Shown here in pieces: positions 1-5,519 of a DNA stretch of 5,519 nt. Below the pieces are notes generated by a model. That model was given only the letters and a program-made list of their open reading frames with translations. It made no database searches and was not told the DNA's origin. Numbering within the stretch: the stretch's first letter is position 1; every line of letters starts with the position of its first letter. Location: the NCBI GenBank assembly GCA_938003575.1, contig CALKYG010000259.1, forward strand, positions 1 through 5,519. The letters run 5' to 3'. This DNA is from an uncultured Alphaproteobacteria bacterium. Lineage in GTDB: Bacteria; Pseudomonadota; Alphaproteobacteria; Caulobacterales; Parvularculaceae. The translations under genes and the position numbers were made by a program.

Positions 1-248
1 AGGAGGCCCGTATTGACCCCCATCACCAGCCCTCCTGCGAAGGCGTTGAACGATTGGTCGCCGACCAGCAAAATCTCGATTTGATCCGCCGGCAATTGCG
101 CGGCCTTAAAGACCGGCCGTGAATAATCATCAAGAAACTGTTCGATTTCCGTATCGCGAAGAAGCGACTGAGCGGATGCGGAGGTCGAGCAAAGAAGAGC
201 CGCCGCGAAGGAGGCGGCAATCAATTTCAGTCTTGGGCGGCGCAACAT
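1..248 (-). CDS. M48 family metalloprotease, N-terminal part (cut by window edge)
   Basis: The minus strand reads open from an ATG at 248 to the left edge, giving about 82 residues. They begin MLRRPRLKLIAASFAAALL, a typical Sec signal peptide with a basic n-region, a hydrophobic core and an ASA|QS cleavage site near residue 26. The cysteine at residue 20 follows LL and does not form a proper lipobox, so I expect a soluble periplasmic protein rather than a lipoprotein. The mature start (LLRDTEIEQFLDDYSRPVF) and the later VGDQSFNAFAGG...NTGL segment match the N-terminal region of BepA/YfgC-like M48 zinc proteases. The HExxH zinc motif should lie beyond the edge and cannot be checked. Family members degrade or help assemble outer-membrane proteins; that role here is inferred. 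The start is uncertain: a TTG at 260 lies in frame with AAGGG 8 nt upstream, a better-spaced ribosome site than any for the ATG. The gene follows rne in the same direction and may be cotranscribed with it. Confidence 0.82.
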   Translation of the reverse strand, partial: MLRRPRLKLIAASFAAALLCSTSASAQSLLRDTEIEQFLDDYSRPVFKAAQLPADQIEILLVGDQSFNAFAGGLVMGVNTGL

Positions 249-300
249 GCGAACATTCAATCGGATAGCCCTTGCACCCTCAACTGTTTCCTGCACGGAT

Positions 301-322
301 GGCGAAAATGTGACGTTTCGCC
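301..322 (-). terminator. Stem-loop just after rne stop (terminator-like or mRNA 3' stabiliser)
   Basis: GGCGAAA (301-307) and TTTCGCC (316-322) form a perfect 7-bp stem with an 8-nt loop. In the minus-strand transcript it begins one base after the rne stop codon. No U tract follows; the next bases are ATCCGTGC. It is therefore not a classical intrinsic terminator. It could block 3' exonucleases, pause polymerase, or attenuate read-through into the M48 gene. The structure is seen in the sequence; its role is inferred. Confidence 0.45.
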
Positions 323-323
323 T

Positions 324-2987
324 TCAACCGCCCAGCGCCCGGTTCCACCATCCGCGCCTTGTCGGCTTTGGCTCTGGGGTCGGCGCTTCGGTCAAATCTG
401 GCTGAGCAACTGACTCCTTCGTCGAATTAGCCGCTTCGTCTTGGTTGCGGCCAGTGTCTGGGCGGTCATCGGCGCGGTCATCAATCGCTCGAGGCTCCGG
501 ATCCTTGTCGCTTGCAATGACCTGCGGCTCCGGGAGGCCATTCTCCTCAACGGCAATTGCCTCGCGGCTTGCATCAGGTTCGTCGGCCCCACCCATCGGT
601 TCAGCCGATACGGCGCTTTCCTCGCCATCCGGTGGCGCATCATCCGGACGTCGCCCGCGGCGGCCGCCGCGCCGGCCGCGGCGGCGGCGCTTTCGCGGTC
701 TTTCATCGCCGTCGGCTCCGACCGCCGTATGTTCTTCGTCGCCGCCGATCGGGGCGGATACAGTCTCATGATCGTCCAGATCGGCAATTTCCAACCCAGA
801 AACTTCGGCCTCTGCCGTCTCGTCGTCGCGCTTACGGCGCTTGCGCCGCCGTCTGCGACGACCAGACTGTTCTTCACGATCGCGACTTTCAGCTTCGACC
901 GAAACCTCAAAGTCGCTTTCAGCGCTGTTTGGCGGCTCGTCGGAATCCGGCTCAATGACGTCGGTAGTATCCGCGCGAACGATTTCCACGGGAGAGGATA
1001 CCTCGATCCGCGCGCCAGTCTTCTCGATTTCAAAATTATCGCCCGCCTTGGCGGGGTCGGCGGTCATTTCGACCTTGACGCCGTAGTCAGCTTCGATTCG
1101 GCGGAGCCAGTCGCGCTTGTGATTCAGGATATACAAAGCCACGTCGAGAGCGGCTTTAACTTGAAGATTGCCCGCATTGCCAGATACAGCCTCGCTTTCG
1201 ACCGCGCGAAGGATTCGAAGCGCGGCCATTTCGTGAGAGCGAACCGCTCCGGCGCCTCCACAGGTGGGACAGAGGTGGGTTGTTCCGTCAACAATGCCGG
1301 ATCGCCTGCGCTGTCGGGAAAGCTCCAAAAGGCCGAAGCCGGAAATTCGTCCAAGCTGGATCCTCGCACGATCGAACCGGAGCGCATCTTTAAGGCGCTT
1401 TTCGACCGCGCGATTGTTGCGGCCTTCCTCCATGTCGATGAAGTCAATTACGATAAGGCCGGCGAGGTCCCGAAGGCGGCACTGTCGCGCGACCTCATCC
1501 GCTGCTTCAAGATTTGTGCGAAGCGCCGTCTGCTCGATATTCCTTTCGCGGGTCGATTTGCCTGAGTTTACGTCGATTGCGATCAGCGCTTCCGTTTGGT
1601 TTATCACGATATAGCCGCCGGACTTAAGTCTCACGGTCGGACGGTACATCGCATCAAGTTGCGCTTCCACGCCGTACTTGAGAAACATCGGCGCTTTCTC
1701 TTTGTACGGCTGCACGTTTTTGGCGTGCGACGGCATCAACATCTTGATGAAATCTTTCGCCTCGCGATATCCGCTGTCGCCTTCGACCAATATGGCGTCA
1801 ATGTCCTTGTCGTAGAGGTCTCGAATGGCGCGCTTGATAAGGCTCGCCTCTTCATAAATCAGGCAGGGGGCGATCGATTTCAGTGTCAATGTCCGAATGT
1901 TTTCCCAGAGCCTGATAAGGTATTCATAGTCGCGCTTTATCTCCGCTTTGGTGCGTTTTGCGCCAGCGGTGCGAATGATCAGCCCCATTCCGCTCGGAAC
2001 GTCGAGGCTGTCGACGACGCGTCTCAGGCGTTTGCGGTCAGCAGCCAGCGGGATCTTGCGGGAGATGCCGCCTCCGCGCGCCGTGTTCGGCATCAACACG
2101 CAATAGCGGCCCGCGATCGACAAATATGTGGTCAAAGCCGCGCCCTTGTTTCCGCGCTCTTCCTTCACCGCCTGAACCAGCAAAATTTGCCGGCGCTTGA
2201 TTACTTCTTGAATTTTGTAATTGCGGAGGAGGCGCGCTCGCTTCCGCCTCGCTTCCTTGTATCTTTCGATGAGTTGCGGGCGAGAGAGCTTTGAAAGCTC
2301 TTCTTCGAGCGGGGTCAGTTCCCTCGCGGGTCTTGGCGCACCCTCTGCCTCGTCGTCATCATCTTCCTCGTCTGAAATCGCCTCTTCATGGTCGCTCGAC
2401 CCTGCGTTTGCGGCGTCCCCCGGCTCGGCATCCATTATTTCGGGGTAGCCTTCCTCGGCCTCAGGTTCTGGATCGTCGGAGCTTGTCCCTCCTTCGGAAA
2501 TTGCAGATTCCGCAAATGTCGATCGTTCTGAATGCTCGGAATGAGTATCATCGACCGCTTCGCTCGAAGACGAGGCGGCTCGATCTGCGTGATCCCCGGC
2601 GTTTCTGGCGTTTTCCGCTGCGACATCCGCGGCGATCTCATCGAGATCGCGGTCATCGTCGCCGCCTTCAGAAAGGTTTAGGGCCGCGGCGATGGCCGCT
2701 TCCTCCGCCTCCGCTTGCTGCAAAACGCGGCGATCGGAGATCGGCACCTGATAGTAATCGGGATGGATCTCGTTGAAAGCGAGAAATCCGTGACGATTCC
2801 CTCCAAACTCGACGAAAGCCGCTTGGAGGGACGGTTCTACCCGTGTCACGCGTGCAAGATAGATGTTGCCGCGAACCGGCTTGCGTGAAGCCGATTCGAA
2901 ATCAAAGTCCTCGACTTTGCCGTTCTGAAGGACGCAGACGCGGATCTCCTCGGAGTTCGCCGCGTCGATAAGCATGGTTTTTGTCAT
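324..2987 (-). CDS. rne: Ribonuclease E (endoribonuclease, degradosome scaffold)
   Basis: This 887-residue protein is RNase E, the essential endonuclease that cuts single-stranded A/U-rich RNA to start mRNA decay and that processes rRNA and tRNA precursors.
The N-terminal S1 domain (about 35-85, with EPSLQAAFVEFGGNRHGFL at 51-69) is split by an acidic low-complexity insert at about 86-222. The domain resumes near 255. The 5'-sensor region contains LIIRTAG, with R339 and T340 matching E. coli R169/T170. In the DNase I-like catalytic domain, D472 (AIDVNSG) and D515 (VIDFIDM) lie 43 residues apart, exactly as E. coli D303/D346. The zinc-link CPTC (C573, C576) keeps the E. coli spacing of 58 from the second Asp. 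The C-terminal half is disordered, with Arg/Lys-rich RNA-binding patches at 709-720 and 763-780, and it ends RRGWWNRALGG.
ATG 2987 directly precedes the conserved MTKTMLIDAANSEEIRV start; its ribosome site (AGAG, 9 nt upstream) is weak. No catalytic residue is missing. Confidence 0.97.
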   Translation of the reverse strand: MTKTMLIDAANSEEIRVCVLQNGKVEDFDFESASRKPVRGNIYLARVTRVEPSLQAAFVEFGGNRHGFLAFNEIHPDYYQVPISDRRVLQQAEAEEAAIAAALNLSEGGDDDRDLDEIAADVAAENARNAGDHADRAASSSSEAVDDTHSEHSERSTFAESAISEGGTSSDDPEPEAEEGYPEIMDAEPGDAANAGSSDHEEAISDEEDDDDEAEGAPRPARELTPLEEELSKLSRPQLIERYKEARRKRARLLRNYKIQEVIKRRQILLVQAVKEERGNKGAALTTYLSIAGRYCVLMPNTARGGGISRKIPLAADRKRLRRVVDSLDVPSGMGLIIRTAGAKRTKAEIKRDYEYLIRLWENIRTLTLKSIAPCLIYEEASLIKRAIRDLYDKDIDAILVEGDSGYREAKDFIKMLMPSHAKNVQPYKEKAPMFLKYGVEAQLDAMYRPTVRLKSGGYIVINQTEALIAIDVNSGKSTRERNIEQTALRTNLEAADEVARQCRLRDLAGLIVIDFIDMEEGRNNRAVEKRLKDALRFDRARIQLGRISGFGLLELSRQRRRSGIVDGTTHLCPTCGGAGAVRSHEMAALRILRAVESEAVSGNAGNLQVKAALDVALYILNHKRDWLRRIEADYGVKVEMTADPAKAGDNFEIEKTGARIEVSSPVEIVRADTTDVIEPDSDEPPNSAESDFEVSVEAESRDREEQSGRRRRRRKRRKRDDETAEAEVSGLEIADLDDHETVSAPIGGDEEHTAVGADGDERPRKRRRRGRRGGRRGRRPDDAPPDGEESAVSAEPMGGADEPDASREAIAVEENGLPEPQVIASDKDPEPRAIDDRADDRPDTGRNQDEAANSTKESVAQPDLTEAPTPEPKPTRRGWWNRALGG
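345..353 (-). other. GWW motif of RNase E tail, predicted PNPase-binding site
   Basis: Residues 879-881 of RNase E are Gly-Trp-Trp in the context RRGWWNRALGG, at the extreme C-terminus. In Caulobacter crescentus, a GWW-containing C-terminal peptide of RNase E docks on the KH domain of polynucleotide phosphorylase (known for that species). The match in position and sequence suggests the same contact here, so a PNPase-containing degradosome is inferred. Confidence 0.7.
648..701 (-). other. Arginine-rich RNA-binding patch of RNase E, with a GC-rich palindrome in the DNA
   Basis: Residues 763-780 of RNase E read RPRKRRRRGRRGGRRGRR, the larger of two basic patches in the disordered tail (the other is encoded at 828-863). 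Such patches bind RNA in the degradosome scaffold. At the DNA level, 656-671 is a perfect 16-bp palindrome, CGCGGCGGCCGCCGCG. Runs of CGN arginine and GGN glycine codons easily create this, so it is probably a by-product of coding. Confidence 0.65.
2322..2732 (-). other. Acidic insert splitting the RNase E S1 domain
   Basis: Residues about 86-222 of RNase E have no counterpart in the E. coli enzyme. The segment is rich in Glu, Asp, Ala and Ser, with runs such as DEEDDDDEAE at 206-215. It lies between DYYQVPISDRR and the helix-forming LTPLEEELSKLSRPQL. Alphaproteobacterial RNase E proteins commonly have a disordered or acidic insert in S1, and in Caulobacter the S1 insert region has been linked to RhlB helicase binding. 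The boundaries are by eye. Confidence 0.75.
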
Positions 2988-3066
2988 TATAAATCACTCT
3001 GCGGCGCGGGGATCGACCCGGGCGGCCGCCTTGGTTATGGGGCACCAAAGCTGAAGCCGAAGCGCA

Positions 3067-3098
3067 GCGGGTTCGCCCGAGGGGGGCGTTCGAACCGC
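3067..3098 (-). promoter_or_regulatory. Imperfect stem-loop in the predicted rne 5' leader
   Basis: GCGGGTTCG (3067-3075) pairs with CGAACCGC (3091-3098) to give 8 base pairs with one bulged base. A CCC/GGG pairing is possible inside the loop. It lies about 80 nt upstream of the rne start codon in the rne transcript. RNase E mRNAs in enterobacteria are autoregulated through leader hairpins; this could be an analogous element, but I recognise no known motif. Confidence 0.35.
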
Positions 3099-3385
3099 AA
3101 ATCGCCAGTTTCACTTTCATGCCGTTCATGTTTCCGTTTTTGCCGCAACCGATAGGCGCGGCGACCCTTTTATTTCCGAGCGCATTCGCGCCAGAAATCC
3201 GACAGGCAGCGACAAAAGATCATCTTTCGCGCGCCTTTTCGACCTCGCGCCCGGTTTGGGCGTTCCGCCTTTGCGAAGGTTGGCCGATTCTGGCAGCCTG
3301 TCCTCGCAGCTCCAACTTTGCGAGCGTGCCCGCAAACTGAATTTCTCCCGTGATATGGGCGCCGGACCTGGCGCGTGCAAATCAC

Positions 3386-3414
3386 GTTAATCGACAATGC
3401 ATTAGCATGTTCAA
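3386..3414 (-). promoter_or_regulatory. Weak candidate rne promoter
   Basis: On the minus strand, TTGAAC (3414-3409) and ATTAAC (3391-3386) are separated by 17 nt. They match the sigma-70 hexamers at four and three of six positions. A start near 3379 would give a leader of roughly 390 nt. The assignment rests on spacing and the local AT-rich context only. Confidence 0.2.
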
Positions 3415-3445
3415 AAAGAAAAGCATCGGTTAACGGCGACTCAGG

Positions 3446-3474
3446 TTGGGATATTGTGTGGAATTGGCTGTAAC
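3446..3474 (+). promoter_or_regulatory. Candidate sigma-70 promoter for the amidase gene
   Basis: TTGGGA (3446-3451) and TGTAAC (3469-3474) are 17 nt apart, each matching the consensus at four of six positions. They lie about 50 bases before the amidase ATG, in the AT-rich part of the intergenic region. Transcription from about 3481 would leave a leader of about 45 nt. The -10 element overlaps the CtrA-like site at 3470-3485. Confidence 0.35.
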
Positions 3475-3485
3475 TGAGCGTTAAC
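3470..3485 (+). promoter_or_regulatory. CtrA-like binding site next to the amidase start
   Basis: GTAA-N7-TTAAC occurs at 3470-3485, one base away from the alphaproteobacterial CtrA box TTAA-N7-TTAAC. It overlaps the predicted -10 element, a position where CtrA binding would be expected to repress. CtrA is the cell-cycle master regulator in this class and controls several division and envelope genes. Matches this short arise by chance, so the call is tentative. Confidence 0.3.
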
Positions 3486-3525
3486 GAAGGAGCCGGAAGG
3501 ATCAGCGTGTCTGAGGCGCTCCGAC

Positions 3526-4854
3526 ATGCAGAAGGCGACGATGTATATTTTATACAATAAAAACAAGGCGTTATGGTTTGCCGGCATTATCGCCGCGTTC
3601 TTGCTCGGAGGACGGCCTGCAGAGGCGGCGGAAATCAAGAGCGTCCGCTTTGGGGTCACCTCTGCCAGTGAGACCCGGCTCGTATTCGACCTGGACGGCG
3701 CACCGAATTTCGATTTTATCGTCGACCCCAAAGACGAAACTCGTCTGACGATCGTTTTCGCGGACGCCAGCTTGGCGTCACGCGTAGCGCCGGCCGGCCC
3801 GGGAGCCGGGCAATTCCGTTCCTACGCCGCTATGCCAGTCACAATTGGACGGCTGCATGTGGCCTTTTCATTGTCGGGAAGCGCCAGACTCAAGCAAGCC
3901 TTTGTAATTCCTCCAAGTTCCAGCAACACGAACCATCGCCTTGTGGTCGATATCGAGCGGTCTGCCCCGGGTCAGATGGCGGCAAGCCTCCCTGCGAGGA
4001 AATTTCAGGATATCGCCGACGTCATTGCCTCTGTAGCGCCGCCTTCAGCGTCGACACCAGCAGCCTCCGCGCCGTCGCTCGCGTCCGAACGCTTGGAGGC
4101 TAACGATCCCATTACTGAGACGACGCCAAGACTGGCTTCGCTCCGGCCGGTAATCGTGATCGACGCCGGGCATGGGGGTTCCGATCCCGGAGCCGGCGGC
4201 CCAACTGGCGTCAAGGAAAGCGAAGTGACCCTTTCCGCGGCTTTGACTTTAGCGGAAATTCTAAGGAAAACAGGACGTTATGAAGTCGTTCTGACAAGGT
4301 CAAAAGACGTTCGGCTTGCGCACGAGGAACGATCCCGGATTGCTCGGGACGCAAAAGCGGGGCTTTTCATCTCTTTGCACGCGGATGCGCACACTGACCC
4401 CAAGGTCCGGGGCGGATCGGTCTACACTCTTTCAGACGAGGGAACAGAACGTTCGGCGCGCGAGGCGTTAGCCAAAGGCAACTATGTCGTACACGATCTC
4501 GACATAGCTGAATCCGGCAAGGAGCTTGGCGGTATCTTATACGGGTTGGCCCAACGTGATACGGCCAATGCGTCCGACAGGTTTGCTGAACTTCTGATCG
4601 ACAAAATGTCAGGGGCGACGCCTCTCTTGAATAACACGCATCGACGAGGCAATTTCAAGGTGTTGCTGGCGCCTGACGTACCGGCGGTTTTGCTAGAGTT
4701 GGCGTTTATTTCGAACAAGCGAGACGAATCCAACCTTCAATCGCCGGTCTGGCGAATGCGCACCATGGCCGCGGCCGCCGCAGCTATCGACGCGTATTTT
4801 CAGCAGCGTGGCATGGAAAAGCACGCCAGCAATGTGTCGACGATGACCCGCTAA
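3526..4854 (+). CDS. amiC: N-acetylmuramoyl-L-alanine amidase, AMIN plus Amidase_3 (AmiC type)
   Basis: This zinc amidase cleaves the bond between N-acetylmuramic acid and L-alanine in peptidoglycan, and such enzymes split the septal wall for daughter-cell separation.
The 442 residues comprise a signal peptide (hydrophobic 15-29, cleavage near AEA|AE at 34), an AMIN domain at about 37-143 that targets the wall or septum, a Pro/Ala/Ser linker at about 146-205, and an Amidase_3 domain at about 209-425. Zinc ligands are H216 (DAGHGG), E231 (VKESE) and H285 (SLHAD); E391 (LLELAFISN) is the catalytic glutamate. The H285-E391 gap is long and includes a segment at about 303-345 matching the self-inhibitory helix region of AmiA/B/C enzymes, so an EnvC-type LytM activator is expected.
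Start choice is open: ATG 3526 has GAGG 9 nt upstream, while in-frame ATG 3541 has AGAAGG 5 nt upstream and keeps the signal peptide. A PBP1A gene follows in the same direction after 118 bases. Confidence 0.95.
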   Translation: MQKATMYILYNKNKALWFAGIIAAFLLGGRPAEAAEIKSVRFGVTSASETRLVFDLDGAPNFDFIVDPKDETRLTIVFADASLASRVAPAGPGAGQFRSYAAMPVTIGRLHVAFSLSGSARLKQAFVIPPSSSNTNHRLVVDIERSAPGQMAASLPARKFQDIADVIASVAPPSASTPAASAPSLASERLEANDPITETTPRLASLRPVIVIDAGHGGSDPGAGGPTGVKESEVTLSAALTLAEILRKTGRYEVVLTRSKDVRLAHEERSRIARDAKAGLFISLHADAHTDPKVRGGSVYTLSDEGTERSAREALAKGNYVVHDLDIAESGKELGGILYGLAQRDTANASDRFAELLIDKMSGATPLLNNTHRRGNFKVLLAPDVPAVLLELAFISNKRDESNLQSPVWRMRTMAAAAAAIDAYFQQRGMEKHASNVSTMTR

Positions 4855-4856
4855 GG

Positions 4857-4881
4857 CTCGATTCCAAAAGGGCTGATCGAG
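4857..4881 (+). other. Short stem-loop after the amidase stop
   Basis: CTCGAT (4857-4862) and ATCGAG (4876-4881) form a 6-bp perfect stem with a 13-nt loop, starting two bases after the stop codon. No U tract follows, so it is not an intrinsic terminator. It may be a weak pause or 3'-end structure. Read-through into the PBP gene remains likely. Confidence 0.3.
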
Positions 4882-4885
4882 TAAG

Positions 4886-4891
4886 GATAAT
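4886..4891 (+). promoter_or_regulatory. Possible -10 element for the PBP gene
   Basis: GATAAT at 4886-4891 matches the sigma-70 -10 hexamer at five of six positions. No convincing -35 lies 16-18 nt upstream (TTCCAA or TCCAAA). If used, it would give a leader of about 75 nt. Otherwise the PBP gene would depend on the amidase promoter. Confidence 0.25.
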
Positions 4892-4972
4892 GGGGCGGGG
4901 CGGTCGCCGTCGTCGGCGCTGTACAAGTCGGCTGTGCGAGTGAAATGAGTGGCGTCAATTGAGCGAGTGACA

Positions 4973-5519
4973 ATGTCTGAATACCCCAGTGAAACCGATA
5001 GCGGCTCCGGTGAATTGGTCGCGCCCCGGCGTTCTATCGCAAGGAGCCTCTACAGGCTGCCGCTGCCGGTAAAGATAATCGGCGGGGTTATCGCCGGCGG
5101 ATTTCTTTTGTCGCTTGTGGCCGTCGGCGCTTTTGCGGTTTATCTCTTTAGTCTCAGCCAGGACCTGCCGGAGTATGACGTGCTCGAGAAATACGAGCCG
5201 CCGGTCACGACTCGAGTCTACGGCAACGATGGATCGTTAGTAGCGGAGTTCGCCCGCGAACGACGCTTGTATGTGCCGTTTGAAGCAATGCCACCGCTGG
5301 TGACTGACGCCTTCATCTCCGCGGAAGACAAAAACTTTTACGAACATAAGGGTTTGGATTTCAAAGGGATAATCAGGGCTCAATTCTCGAACATAGGCAA
5401 TCTGATTCGCGGTCGTCGTCTCGAAGGCGGCTCGACAATCACTCAGCAGGTCGCAAAGAATTTTCTTCTTTCGAGCGAACAGAAAATCGAAAGGAAGATG
5501 AAAGAATGGCTAGTGACGC
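4973..5519 (+). CDS. mrcA: Penicillin-binding protein 1A, N-terminal part (cut by window edge)
   Basis: The frame opens at ATG 4973 and runs off the right edge, giving 182 residues of a class A penicillin-binding protein. These bifunctional enzymes polymerise lipid II into glycan strands and cross-link the stems in the periplasm.
Visible parts are a cytoplasmic N-terminus (about 1-33, with RR and K residues), one membrane helix (about 34-60), and the start of the GT51 glycosyltransferase domain. Motif 1 is SAEDKNFYEHKGLD, with catalytic glutamate E118. Motif 2 is EGGSTITQQVAKN (151-163). Motif 3 is ERKMKEW (173-179). The transpeptidase domain with its SxxK serine is beyond the edge, so the 1A rather than monofunctional MtgA assignment rests on the N-terminal sequence and on gene order after the amidase.
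The ribosome site before 4973 is poor (GAGCGAG). In-frame GTG codons at 4949 and 4967 are less likely starts. An in-frame TGA at 4946 limits extension. Confidence 0.92.
   Translation, partial: MSEYPSETDSGSGELVAPRRSIARSLYRLPLPVKIIGGVIAGGFLLSLVAVGAFAVYLFSLSQDLPEYDVLEKYEPPVTTRVYGNDGSLVAEFARERRLYVPFEAMPPLVTDAFISAEDKNFYEHKGLDFKGIIRAQFSNIGNLIRGRRLEGGSTITQQVAKNFLLSSEQKIERKMKEWLVT

Larger units (their letters stand above)
2988..3525. other. Divergent rne / amidase intergenic region with no recognisable gene
   Basis: I see no protein or RNA gene in these 538 bases. The short open frames here lack ribosome sites and recognisable motifs. The rne-proximal part is GC-rich and dyad-rich: an imperfect stem-loop at 3067-3098, a 10-bp palindrome GGCGGCCGCC at 3021-3030, a dyad AAAGAT-C-ATCTTT at 3215-3227, and a stem GCGCC/GGCGC at 3359-3374. 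From about 3375 to 3485 the sequence becomes AT-richer, with repeated GTTAA words, as expected for promoters. The length would allow a long rne leader, as known in E. coli, where the leader mediates autoregulation. Confidence 0.6.

Noticed and set aside
23..220. Minus-strand 65-codon frame at the left edge
   Set aside because: It lies in a different frame from the M48 protease start, which has a clear signal peptide and family-like sequence; this frame is Pro/Arg/Phe-rich nonsense.
656..671. Perfect 16-bp palindrome CGCGGCGGCCGCCGCG as a possible regulator site or mobile-element end
   Set aside because: It falls inside the arginine/glycine-rich coding tract of rne, where CGN and GGN codons create such palindromes by composition; there are no flanking repeats.
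441..1565. Plus-strand open frame of 374 codons opposite rne
   Set aside because: It lies wholly antisense to the catalytic and C-terminal parts of a clear RNase E gene. Its translation shows no domain, and it is explained by the GC-rich codon pattern of rne leaving the opposite frame open.
1596..2294. Plus-strand open frame of 232 codons opposite the RNase E catalytic region
   Set aside because: It is antisense to conserved coding sequence and its product has no recognisable features; it is a frame shadow.
2902..3129. Minus-strand 75-codon frame overlapping the rne start (MNGMKVKLAICGSNAP...)
   Set aside because: It has no good ribosome site, its later part is a shadow of rne, and nothing in it resembles a known peptide. 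A leader-peptide role cannot be excluded but has no support.
3126..3397. Small open frames on both strands in the divergent intergenic region
   Set aside because: They lack ribosome sites, have arginine- and proline-biased composition typical of non-coding GC-rich DNA, and overlap each other on opposite strands.
4855..4972. Possible intrinsic terminator or small RNA between the amidase and PBP genes
   Set aside because: The stems there are short and no U tract follows; the GC-rich stretch at about 4890-4920 can fold in several ways but none stands out.

Overview
The window looks like a stretch of an alphaproteobacterial chromosome, most likely from the order Hyphomicrobiales (Rhizobiales). 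Three things point there. The first is the gene order: M48 metalloprotease and rne on the minus strand, divergent from an AMIN-type N-acetylmuramoyl-L-alanine amidase and a class A penicillin-binding protein on the plus strand. The second is the RNase E, which has a long acidic insert in its S1 domain and a C-terminal GWW tail. The third is the GC-rich codon use. I cannot name the genus from sequence alone.

Layout. Positions 1-248 (minus) hold the start of a secreted M48-family metalloprotease that runs off the left edge. A 75-base gap with a 7-bp perfect stem-loop separates it from rne (324-2987, minus), which encodes full-length RNase E. A 538-base divergent intergenic region (2988-3525) follows. 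It holds the rne leader with an imperfect stem-loop, weak candidate promoters facing both ways, and a CtrA-like sequence next to the amidase start. The amidase gene (3526-4854, plus) is complete. After a 118-base gap, a PBP1A-type transglycosylase/transpeptidase gene (4973 onward, plus) begins and runs off the right edge inside its GT51 domain.

How the genes work together. RNase E is the scaffold and endonuclease of the RNA degradosome and starts mRNA decay and rRNA processing. The two plus-strand genes act on the cell wall: the amidase cuts peptide stems from peptidoglycan, mainly for daughter-cell separation, while PBP1A polymerises and cross-links new glycan. The M48 protease carries a Sec signal and probably works in the periplasm on envelope proteins. 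The neighbourhood therefore joins RNA turnover with envelope maintenance.

On novelty: I see no mobile element, CRISPR array, tRNA or rRNA, toxin-antitoxin pair, defence system or unknown gene cassette. This is an ordinary conserved core region. The points worth a second look are regulatory (CtrA-like site, mismatch between strong ribosome-binding sites and the amidase start, rne leader structure) and architectural (RNase E insert and tail, amidase self-inhibition segment).
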